Source: Solirubrobacterales bacterium
Lineage (GTDB): Bacteria; Actinomycetota; Thermoleophilia; Solirubrobacterales; Solirubrobacteraceae
Length of the DNA stretch: 7,845 nt
Assembly (NCBI GenBank): GCA_009781575.1
Contig: WQXW01000074.1
Location: 1-7,845, forward strand
Direction: 5' to 3'
Each line of letters opens with the position of its first letter. Position 1 is the stretch's first letter. This document shows positions 1 to 6,184 of the stretch, piece after piece. Both the position numbers and the translations under genes were made by a program. Below the pieces are notes generated by a model. The model did no database searches and had not been told where the DNA came from. It saw only the letters and a list, made by a program, of their open reading frames with translations.

Positions 1-505
1 ACTCCTCGAGCCGTCCGCTGTGGACGCCACTGCGCGAGCCCACCACGCGCACGTCGGTCACCTCGACGCCCGCCCCGCCCGGCTGGCCCGGCCCGCCCGG
101 CTGGCCTGCCCCGCTGGGCTGGCCCGCCCCGCTCGGCTGGCCCGCCCCGCTCGGCTGGCCCGTCGTGCCCGTCGCGCCCGCCGCGCCCACCGCGCCCGTC
201 CCGCTCGGCTCAGCGGCGGCGCCGAGAAAGCTGATCTGGGTGGACGGCGAGGCGTCGGGCGTGCCGGGTAAGGGGGAGACGGTGACCGCGTTGGCGGCGG
301 CCTGCGCGATCGCCGCGCGCGAGGAGAGCGCGCTGGCGGAGGCGCTCGGGGATTCGGTGGCGCCGCACGAGCAGAGCGAGGCGCAGAGGGTGGCGGCGGC
401 GATCGCGGTGGCGGCGGCACGGCTCCGCGCCCGCGTGCGCGCGCTCGGGACGGTGGCACCGCGGCGCGCTCGCGGCGGCGAGGGACCGGCGGGAGCGGTC
501 GCCAT
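1..505 (-). CDS. Arylsulfotransferase-family lipoprotein, N-terminal part (runs off window)
   Basis: This reading frame is open from ATG at 505 to the window edge (168 codons). Around residues 88-95 (STQISFLG) and 147-165 (VEVTDVRVVGSRSGVHSGR) it matches the Ig-like N-terminal domain of the ASST at 4056-5921 (HTQISFLG, IEIREVSADGSRTGLHQGR), so it is the beginning of a third paralogue; the propeller itself is not visible. Residues 1-30 are Arg/Pro-rich, followed by an Ala-rich hydrophobic stretch ending in LCSC, a lipobox with Cys47 as the likely lipidated residue (Cys at -2 is unusual). Between the two matching segments lies an insert of about 45 residues made of short G-X-Y triplets and GQPSGA-type hexapeptides. 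The start overlaps the stop of the transporter-ASST gene by one base (TGATG) with no clear Shine-Dalgarno, which suggests translational coupling. Assignment to the family is fairly sure; activity cannot be judged. Confidence 0.8.
   Translation of the reverse strand, partial: MATAPAGPSPPRARRGATVPSARTRARSRAAATAIAAATLCASLCSCGATESPSASASALSSRAAIAQAAANAVTVSPLPGTPDASPSTQISFLGAAAEPSGTGAVGAAGATGTTGQPSGAGQPSGAGQPSGAGQPGGPGQPGGAGVEVTDVRVVGSRSGVHSGRLEE
71..160 (-). repeat. Five tandem 18-bp units coding GQPSGA-type hexapeptides
   Basis: Five 18-bp units in phase with the reading frame encode three GQPSGA copies followed by GQPGGP and GQPGGA (residues 116-145 of the ASST fragment). Just before them (about 161-196) are four G-X-Y triplets. 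The Gly spacing in the hexapeptides (4 then 2) breaks a strict collagen period, so this is a flexible Gly/Pro/Ser-rich insert rather than a certain collagen helix. Near-identical units invite copy-number change by slippage. Confidence 0.85.
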
Positions 506-3500
506 CACGCGCCGCGGGCGGTGAAGGTGGGGGAGGAGCCGAGCACGTGGCCACCGGCGCCGAGCGCCTGGACCCGGAAGGCGGTGTAGCCGCGGGGCAC
601 GGGGATCGCGGTCTCAAAGCCCGAGCGGGGTGCGGTGGTCACGGGCGACGACGGCCCGCCGCCGGCGTCGCCGGAGCGCCGCGTGGCGAGCACCCGCCAG
701 GAGCGCACCTGGGTGGCGCCGTTCCAGCTGGCGTACACGATCGTGCCGGCGGCGGTGCGGTGCGCGGCGCCGACGGGCGGGTACGTGGGCAGCCCGACCC
801 AGTGCGCGACGGTGGCGCGGTAGGTGAGGTCGGGGTTGGGGAAGTGGCCTTCCAGCAGCAGCTTGCCGGAGCGGCTGAACTCGGAGAGGTACGGTTCGGA
901 GCCCCACCCCACCATCACGTTGCCGTTGGGCAGCGGCTTCGTGTCGCCCATGTAGTCGATTTCGAAGCCCAGGTGCCGGCCGTATTCGGCCACGAGCGTG
1001 GCGGTGCGCGCGGCGTGGTCGAGGTGCAGCACCAGCCCCCGCGAGCGCGCGCCGGATTCGACGTATTTGCCGCCGCCGGTGATCTGGCAGCAGTGGTCGT
1101 CGAACATGGTCACGGTCGAGGGGCTCTGCAGCACCGCGTCGTGCTGCCACTGGAATTCGGCGCCGGGGCCGAGCGCGAAGCTCGAGTGGCGCCCGCCGAG
1201 CGTCCAGTCGATGCGCCCGCTGGCGGCGTCGACCAGGTAGGTGGCCCACGTGTTGCGCATCGACACCAGGAAGGTGCCGTCGCCCCGCACGTCGATCGAG
1301 TTGACGTGGTAGGCGTCCCAGGGGAAGCCGTTGGTGGGCAGCGTGGCGTGCGAGTCGCTCAAGGAGATGTGGCGCAGCGCGTCCCAGCTGTGCAGGAGCC
1401 GGCCGGTGCGCAGGTCGTACACCTGCACCGCCGAGTCGGTGAGCGAGCCGTTGTAGGCCCCGCCCCATGGGGAGAGGTCCATCTTCATGTCCCTGTTGGC
1501 GGTGACCCACGCGTCGTTGCCCCGGATCGCGAGCTCGTGCAGGGTGAGCTTCCAGCCGTCGGCGCCCCGCAGGTGCCCCACGGGCTGGTAGTGCTGGTTG
1601 ACCAGCACCCATTCGCCGCTTTCGGTGGCGCCGGCCTTGGAGACCACCCCCTGCCACCACGCCAGCACCGGCTGGCCGCGGTAGCTCTGCAGGTTGAGGT
1701 TGGCCGCGATCACCTTCGGGGACACCGGCTGGAACCACACCGGGCGCAGGTTGGAGTCGAGCACGAGCGGTCCGCTCTGGCCGGTGATCGGCGGTTCGTT
1801 GAGGTTGAGGAAGTTGGTGGTCAGGATGTACCCCGGCGCCAGCTGCGCTGCGGGCGAGCTCTTGTCGACGCTCAGCCTCGGCGGGTGGAGCGCGGGCGCG
1901 GTCACAAAGCTGTAGGAGTCCGCGGTCGTGTAGGCACCGATCGGCGCGCCCCGCGTGCCTCCGATACCGAGGTCGAGCGCCACGAACGCGGCCAGCACGA
2001 GCCCGATCACCAGGCCCAGCGCGGGGATGCGGTGCGCGGTGCCGCCCGCGCCGGCCGGCCCTGCGGCGGCGGCCGGCCCTGCGGCGGCGGCGGGCCCTGG
2101 GGCGCCGGCCGGCCGGGGGAGCAGCAGGAAGGTGACGAGCGCGGCGGCGGCGGTGAGGCCGGCTCCGATCAGGTAGGCCAGGCGGAAGCCGGCGGTGAGC
2201 GCCTCGGGGACGCCGTGGCCGGCGCCGATCAGGCTGGTGGTGCGCTGCGTGGCCAGCGTGATGAGGATCGCCAGCCCCAGGCCGCCGCCGGCCTGGCGGG
2301 AGGTGTTGACCAGGCCGGAGGCGAGGCCCGCCTGTCCCTCGCCGGCGCCCTGGGTGGCGGCGATCGTGGAGGGCACGATCGACAGCGCGATCCCCGCGGC
2401 GGTGAGGATGCCGGGGAGCATGATGTAGTAGATCGAGCTGCCACTGGCGCCGATCCGGGCGAACAGCAGCAGGCCGACGGTCATCATGAGCAGGCCGGAG
2501 CCGAGCACGGCGCGCACGCCGAAGCGGCTCACGAGCTTGCCGGCTTGGCGCGCGACCACCATGATCGTGAGCGCCATCGGCAGGAAGGTGAGGCCGGTGT
2601 GGAGCGCCGAGAGGCCCAGCACCTGGCCCAGGTAGAGCGAGGAGACGAACCACATGGGAAAGAGCGCGGCGCTGAAGAGCAGCACGATCCCGTTGGCGAT
2701 CCCCAGCCCCTTGGTGATCGCGCGGAACGGGATCAGGGGCGCGGAGGCCACGCGCAGCTCCACGAAGTTGAACAGCATCAGCAGCGCCAGGCCGCCGAGG
2801 ATGGGGCCCAGCGCGGCGGCCGCGCTCCACCCGACCAGCCCCGCTTCGACGACCCCGTAGACCAGCACCATCTGGCCGACGGTCAACAGCAGCGCGCCGG
2901 CGAGATCGAAGCTGCCCTCCCGCCGGCGGCGGCGCTCGGCAACCACGGCGATCGCGACCAGCGCGGCCACGATCCCGATGGGCGGGTTGATCAGCAGCAC
3001 CCAGCGCCAGGAGAGCACTTCGGTGATGATTCCGCCGAACAGCACGCCGGCGGCGCCGCCCAGCCCGTTCATCGCGGCCCACAGCCCGATCGCGCGATGC
3101 AGCTGCGGGCCGGGCGGGAAGGAGGCGGTGATGATCGCCAGCGAGGACGCCGCCATGAAGGCCGCCGCCAGCCCCTGGAAGCCGCGCGCGGCGATCAGGA
3201 TCTCGCGGGTGGGCGCGATGCCGCCGGCCAGCGAGGCCAGCGCGAACAGCAGCAGCGCCAGCACCATGATGCGCCGCTGGCCGAAGTAGTCGGCCACGCG
3301 CCCGGCCAGCATCAGAAAGCCGGCGAACGTGATCGCGTAGGCGTCCACCACCCACTGCAGTTCGGGCGAGGAGAATTCGAGGTCCGACTGAATGTGGGGC
3401 AGCGCGACGTTGACGATCGACAGATCGAGGATCACCATGAACTGCGCCACGCAGCACACCGCCAGGAGCCACCCCATGGAGGAGCCCGGCAGCCGCCGCG

Positions 3501-3747
3501 CGCGGCCCGGCTGGGGGGGCTCGACGGAGGCGCGCGCGCCGCGCTCGTCGAGCTCGGCGCCGGGGAGGGCAACCGCGGTGGCGCCGCCGCCGCCCACGCC
3601 GTCGCCCCCCCCCGTGGCGCCGCGGCCGCCCACGCCGTCGCGGCCGACGATGTCGTCGCGGCCGACGCCGCCATCCGGGGCGCCGCCCGGGCGCGCGCTG
3701 GCGTCCGGCGCGCCGGCGCGTGGTGCGGTGTCGTGGTGCTCTGCCAT
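505..3747 (-). CDS. DHA2-type MFS transporter fused to an arylsulfotransferase domain
   Basis: A 1080-residue fusion. Residues 1-90 are a Gly/Asp/Arg-rich, probably disordered extension. Residues about 92-545 are a 14-TM drug:H+ antiporter of the EmrB/QacA type: the first helix contains QFMVILDLSIVNVALPHIQ, followed by the loop GRVADYFGQRR and the WRWVLLINPPIG segment. A Pro/Ala linker (about 546-570) leads to an extra hydrophobic helix (about 576-595), giving an odd number of membrane passes and so an extracytoplasmic C-terminus. Residues about 610-1010 are an ASST beta-propeller (Arylsulfotransf_2-like) with candidate active-site residues His737, His814-x-Asn816, Arg831 and His869; a fibronectin-III-like tail contains YASWNGAT. 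TTG at 3750 lies just upstream, but ATG 3747 is preferred (AGG 5 nt ahead). Met91, next to the first helix, is another possible start. The family transfers sulfate from phenolic sulfate esters to phenols without PAPS; export plus sulfation of one compound is inference. No internal stop or start signal separates the two halves. Confidence 0.9.
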   Translation of the reverse strand: MAEHHDTAPRAGAPDASARPGGAPDGGVGRDDIVGRDGVGGRGATGGGDGVGGGGATAVALPGAELDERGARASVEPPQPGRARRLPGSSMGWLLAVCCVAQFMVILDLSIVNVALPHIQSDLEFSSPELQWVVDAYAITFAGFLMLAGRVADYFGQRRIMVLALLLFALASLAGGIAPTREILIAARGFQGLAAAFMAASSLAIITASFPPGPQLHRAIGLWAAMNGLGGAAGVLFGGIITEVLSWRWVLLINPPIGIVAALVAIAVVAERRRRREGSFDLAGALLLTVGQMVLVYGVVEAGLVGWSAAAALGPILGGLALLMLFNFVELRVASAPLIPFRAITKGLGIANGIVLLFSAALFPMWFVSSLYLGQVLGLSALHTGLTFLPMALTIMVVARQAGKLVSRFGVRAVLGSGLLMMTVGLLLFARIGASGSSIYYIMLPGILTAAGIALSIVPSTIAATQGAGEGQAGLASGLVNTSRQAGGGLGLAILITLATQRTTSLIGAGHGVPEALTAGFRLAYLIGAGLTAAAALVTFLLLPRPAGAPGPAAAAGPAAAAGPAGAGGTAHRIPALGLVIGLVLAAFVALDLGIGGTRGAPIGAYTTADSYSFVTAPALHPPRLSVDKSSPAAQLAPGYILTTNFLNLNEPPITGQSGPLVLDSNLRPVWFQPVSPKVIAANLNLQSYRGQPVLAWWQGVVSKAGATESGEWVLVNQHYQPVGHLRGADGWKLTLHELAIRGNDAWVTANRDMKMDLSPWGGAYNGSLTDSAVQVYDLRTGRLLHSWDALRHISLSDSHATLPTNGFPWDAYHVNSIDVRGDGTFLVSMRNTWATYLVDAASGRIDWTLGGRHSSFALGPGAEFQWQHDAVLQSPSTVTMFDDHCCQITGGGKYVESGARSRGLVLHLDHAARTATLVAEYGRHLGFEIDYMGDTKPLPNGNVMVGWGSEPYLSEFSRSGKLLLEGHFPNPDLTYRATVAHWVGLPTYPPVGAAHRTAAGTIVYASWNGATQVRSWRVLATRRSGDAGGGPSSPVTTAPRSGFETAIPVPRGYTAFRVQALGAGGHVLGSSPTFTARGA
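712..744 (-). repeat. 33-bp perfect direct repeat, copy A
   Basis: Identical base for base to 4275-4307. Both copies code for TIVYASWNGAT in the C-terminal fibronectin-III-like region of two ASST paralogues. Conserved protein sequence plus extreme codon bias could explain it, as could recent duplication or gene conversion. Confidence 0.9.
2057..2099 (-). repeat. 18-bp period repeat coding the Pro/Ala linker of the fusion
   Basis: The heptamer GGCCCTG recurs at 2057, 2075 and 2093, giving two full 18-bp units and part of a third. They encode the GPAAAA repeats of the linker between the 14th transporter helix and the added 15th helix. The linker is likely flexible and tolerant of length change. 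Confidence 0.75.
3605..3613 (-). repeat. Nine-base homopolymer (G9 on the coding strand)
   Basis: Nine consecutive C on the plus strand, read as the codons ACG GGG GGG GGC near residues 45-48 of the transporter-ASST fusion, inside its low-complexity leader. A seven-base run (3513-3519) lies further in. Such runs are prone to slippage and also to sequencing error. Confidence 0.8.
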
Positions 3748-3817
3748 CAACCTGGATCGGGGATCACGCGGCCGGCCGCCGGGCGGATGCCCGCGTGCGA
3801 TCGGCGCTGTGGGCCCC

Positions 3818-3826
3818 TGTTAGCAT
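3818..3826 (+). promoter_or_regulatory. Possible extended -10 promoter for the small lipoprotein
   Basis: TGTTAGCAT fits the extended -10 pattern TGnTAnnnT and stands out in a G+C-rich intergenic stretch. It would place transcription start near 3833 and the ribosome site about 18 nt later. No good -35 hexamer is visible at the usual distance. The 121-nt gap (3748-3868) must also hold the promoter of the divergent transporter-ASST gene, but I see no convincing -10 on that strand. Confidence 0.3.
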
Positions 3827-3868
3827 GCGGCCGGACCTCGTCGAGTGAGAGAAGGAGCCAGGCCAACC

Positions 3869-4039
3869 ATGGGGAGACGTCCGCTGCTGACCGTCATGCT
3901 AACGACCGTTGCGGCGCTGGGTGGGACCGTCGCGATCGCGGGGTGTGGCGGCAAAAGCGAAAGCTCCACCTCGAAAACGCCCACGACGAGCACCGAAAAC
4001 GGCGCGCACAAGCATCCCTCCAAAGCGCCGGCGTACTGA
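3869..4039 (+). CDS. Small lipoprotein, 56 residues, unknown function
   Basis: The protein begins MGRRPLL, has a hydrophobic stretch at residues 6-25 and a clean lipobox IAGC with Cys26, so it should be exported and lipid-anchored. The mature part is only 31 residues: CGG, then a Ser/Thr/Lys-rich stretch and a His-containing end (AHKHP) finishing in APAY. A ribosome-binding site GAAGGAG at 3851-3857, 11 nt ahead of ATG 3869, supports this start over the in-frame GTG at 3845, which would put the signal peptide behind extra residues and lie upstream of that site. It is the only plus-strand gene in the window, divergent from the transporter-ASST fusion and ending 16 nt from the stop of the convergent ASST gene. 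I do not recognise a family. Position suggests an accessory surface role, but this is guesswork. Confidence 0.75.
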   Translation: MGRRPLLTVMLTTVAALGGTVAIAGCGGKSESSTSKTPTTSTENGAHKHPSKAPAY

Positions 4040-4055
4040 TCATCACCTGCAATCC

Positions 4056-5921
4056 TCAACCCGCGCCGCCGGCGAACGACGCGGCGTAGGGGCGCACGCC
4101 CACGGGGGGCGAGCCGGCGAGCACGCGCCCGTCCGGCCCCAGCGCCTGCACCGCGGCGTAGGCGTACTGCGCGGGCAGGATCGCGGAGCTCTCAAAGCCG
4201 CTCGCCGGGACGGTGGCGCGCGCGGCGAGCGCGGTGGGGTGCGCGCCGGCCAGCACCCGCCAGGCGGCCACGCCGGTGGCGCCGTTCCAGCTGGCGTACA
4301 CGATCGTCTCTTCGGAGGTGTTGTTGAGGTTGGCCGCCGCCACCGGCGGGCTCGTGGGCCGGCCGCTCCACGGGAAGCGGAACGCGCGGTAGGAGGTCTC
4401 ATCGAGCGGCAGGTGGGCATCGAAGAGCAGCCCACCGGAGGGGTCGTACTCGCTGACCGCGCCGATCAGGCCGTAGCCGACCACGGAGTTGCCGGAGCCC
4501 AGCGTCTGCACGTTGCCCTGGCTGGCCGACAGCAGCGGCAGGCCGGGGTGGGTGAAGGAGGAGCGCAGGCTCGCCGTGTGGGTGGCGAGGTCGAGCGCGA
4601 TCCGCACCGCGCGCGAGGCGCTGTGGATCGGCGGGTTGGCGCCGTTGTCGAAGAAGGTCACCTCGCCGTCGGGCAGCACGCGGCCGTCGTGTTGCCAAGC
4701 GGTGCGCGCACCGGGGCCCATGTGGAAGGAGCTTTTGGAGCCGCCCAGTCGCCAGAGGATCCTGCCGGAGCGGCCGTCCAGCTGATAGCCGGCCCAGGTG
4801 GAGCGCGCGGAGATGAAGATCTCGTCGTCCGGCTCGGGGTCGATCGAGTTGAGGTGGAACCAGTCCCACGCGCCGGAGGAGTGGGGCGCGGTGGTTTCCG
4901 ATTCGCCCACCGCCACGTGGTCCAGCGCGTGCCATTCCCAGCGGATCAGGCCGGTGCGCATGTCGGTCTCCTGCACCGCGGCGTCGAGCACCACCCCGTC
5001 GCGCGCGCCGCCGGCGCCGCTGAGATCGCAGCGGATCGGGTTGAACGCGGTCGTGTAGGCCACGTCGTGGGGCGCGATCTGGAAGTCGTGCAGGTCGGCC
5101 GCCAGCCCGTTGCCGCCGGTGACCGTGGCCACGGTCTGGTAGTGGGAGTTGAGCACCAGGTCCCGCCCCTGGCCGAAGCCGAGCGACAGGACTTTGCCCT
5201 CCCAGAGGGTCAGGTCGTGGCTGCCTTCGAAGCTCTGCACGCTCAGGTTCTCCGCCGACAGCCCGTGGGAGAGCTGCTCGAACCACACCAGGCGGCCCGC
5301 GGGCGTGTAGATGAGCGCGCCGTACCGCCCCGGCCCGGGGCCGTTGGTCATCAGGATGTCGCCCGCCCCGGGATCGCGGTCGGGCGTGGTCACGGTCAGG
5401 ATCGGCGCCTGCAGCGCGGGCAGTGTGCGAAAGCTCTGATATTCGGAGGGCCCCGCCGCTGGGTTGGGGAACGGCGGCACCTTGCCGGTCGGGTAGGGGG
5501 TGTCGACGTCGAAGGCGAACGCCACCCGCCGCGCGGTCCCGCGCTGGGCCACCACCGCGCGCACGGTGACCCGCTCGCCCGCATCGAACGGCCTGCTCGG
5601 TAGGAAGCTGGCGCCGTCGCCCTGCGAGTAGCTCTCCATACGCCCCTGGTGCAGGCCGGTGCGGGAGCCGTCCGCGGAGACTTCGCGGATCTCGATGGGC
5701 GGCCCGCCCACACCGCCGAGGAAGCTGATCTGGGTGTGCGGGTTGGCGGTGCCGGAGTTGGGGGCAGGCGAGACGCTCACGCTCGTGCCCGGCAGCGTGG
5801 CGTCGACGTCGAAGCTGTGCGGCAAACACGCCGGCGCGGTGGCGGGCGCACCGCGGCCGCACCCCGAGAGCAGCGCGAGCGCCACGAGCGGTGCGAGCAC
5901 GATCACGCCGGTGCGTCTCAT
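4056..5921 (-). CDS. Arylsulfotransferase-family lipoprotein
   Basis: A 621-residue secreted protein. Residues 1-20 form a lipoprotein signal peptide with lipobox LSGC (Cys21). Residues about 35-140 look like a bacterial Ig-like sandwich (SVSPAPNSGTANPHTQISFLGG, then DAGERVTVRA). Residues about 160-520 form the ASST propeller: His278 in LHDFQIAPHD, His356-x-Asn358 in WDWFHLNSID, Arg373 in SARSTW, LGGSKSSF, and His411 in WQHD. The H-x-N plus Arg spacing resembles the E. coli AssT active site (His356, Asn358, Arg374), so the protein is probably an active PAPS-independent aryl sulfate transferase; donor and acceptor are unknown. Residues about 525-610 form a fibronectin-III-like tail shared with the transporter fusion. 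ATG 5921 is chosen because the signal peptide begins there; a clear Shine-Dalgarno is lacking. It starts 20 nt after the ferredoxin stop, so it is probably cotranscribed with it. Confidence 0.9.
   Translation of the reverse strand: MRRTGVIVLAPLVALALLSGCGRGAPATAPACLPHSFDVDATLPGTSVSVSPAPNSGTANPHTQISFLGGVGGPPIEIREVSADGSRTGLHQGRMESYSQGDGASFLPSRPFDAGERVTVRAVVAQRGTARRVAFAFDVDTPYPTGKVPPFPNPAAGPSEYQSFRTLPALQAPILTVTTPDRDPGAGDILMTNGPGPGRYGALIYTPAGRLVWFEQLSHGLSAENLSVQSFEGSHDLTLWEGKVLSLGFGQGRDLVLNSHYQTVATVTGGNGLAADLHDFQIAPHDVAYTTAFNPIRCDLSGAGGARDGVVLDAAVQETDMRTGLIRWEWHALDHVAVGESETTAPHSSGAWDWFHLNSIDPEPDDEIFISARSTWAGYQLDGRSGRILWRLGGSKSSFHMGPGARTAWQHDGRVLPDGEVTFFDNGANPPIHSASRAVRIALDLATHTASLRSSFTHPGLPLLSASQGNVQTLGSGNSVVGYGLIGAVSEYDPSGGLLFDAHLPLDETSYRAFRFPWSGRPTSPPVAAANLNNTSEETIVYASWNGATGVAAWRVLAGAHPTALAARATVPASGFESSAILPAQYAYAAVQALGPDGRVLAGSPPVGVRPYAASFAGGAG
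4275..4307 (-). repeat. 33-bp perfect direct repeat, copy B
   Basis: Second copy of the 33-bp identity at 712-744, again coding for TIVYASWNGAT, here at residues 539-549 of the lipoprotein ASST. The flanking codons differ between the two copies. Confidence 0.9.
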
Positions 5922-5941
5922 CGCGGGAGCCGCGGCCCCCG

Positions 5942-6184
5942 CTACACGAGCAGCGCGCCGGCGGCGTACAGCTTGATCACCTCGACCGCGCCGGGCGCGG
6001 CGTCGAGGCAGAGGCGGCAGAGCACGCACTCGTCGAGGTTCGACTCGACGAGCTCGAGCGCGCCTTTCTCGTGCTGGGCGAAGATGTCCACGGGGCAGGC
6101 TTCGGTGAGCCTGGCCGCGATCGCGGGGTCTGCGGCCGCCTCGTCGTCGACCGCCACCGCGATGAAGATCCCGTCGCTCCTCAT
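5942..6184 (-). CDS. FixX-like single-cluster [4Fe-4S] ferredoxin
   Basis: An 80-residue ferredoxin-like protein. Cys30-Pro (EACPVDIF) and Cys53-x2-Cys56-x2-Cys59 (DECVLCRLC) supply four ligands for one [4Fe-4S] cluster. Where a two-cluster ferredoxin would have the fourth Cys of the second motif there is Ala63-Pro64, and the first CxxCxxC is absent. This ligand set is that of FixX and of the ferredoxin domain of ETF:quinone oxidoreductase, so a one-electron carrier for a partner dehydrogenase is likely. ATG 6184 overlaps the sucD stop as ATGA and has a strong GAGGAG six bases ahead, supporting coupled translation with the ligase subunit. The partner oxidoreductase is not in the window; it may lie upstream of the beta-subunit gene (inference). 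Confidence 0.85.
   Translation of the reverse strand: MRSDGIFIAVAVDDEAAADPAIAARLTEACPVDIFAQHEKGALELVESNLDECVLCRLCLDAAPGAVEVIKLYAAGALLV

Noticed and set aside
104..196. A true collagen-like domain in the third ASST.
   Set aside because: Only the first few units keep Gly at every third residue; the GQPSGA units do not, so a triple helix is not supported.
614..3472. A 952-codon frame on the minus strand in another phase of the transporter-ASST gene.
   Set aside because: Arg/Ala/Pro/His-rich frame-shifted reading of a gene whose other frame shows clear transporter and propeller motifs.
547..4089. A 1180-codon open frame on the plus strand, antisense to the transporter-ASST gene.
   Set aside because: It mirrors the minus-strand gene, has a composition rich in Arg, Gly, His, Gln and Ala with no domain or hydrophobic pattern, and runs across the start of the small lipoprotein gene. 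Long antisense frames are expected at this G+C content.
3909..5603. A 564-codon open frame on the plus strand.
   Set aside because: It overlaps the lipoprotein and lies antisense to the well-supported ASST gene, with low-complexity Gly/Arg/Val/His composition and no recognisable motif.
5922..6029. An N-terminal extension of 36 residues on the lipoprotein ASST.
   Set aside because: It would overlap the ferredoxin gene and put an Arg-rich stretch before a complete lipoprotein signal peptide that starts at 5921.
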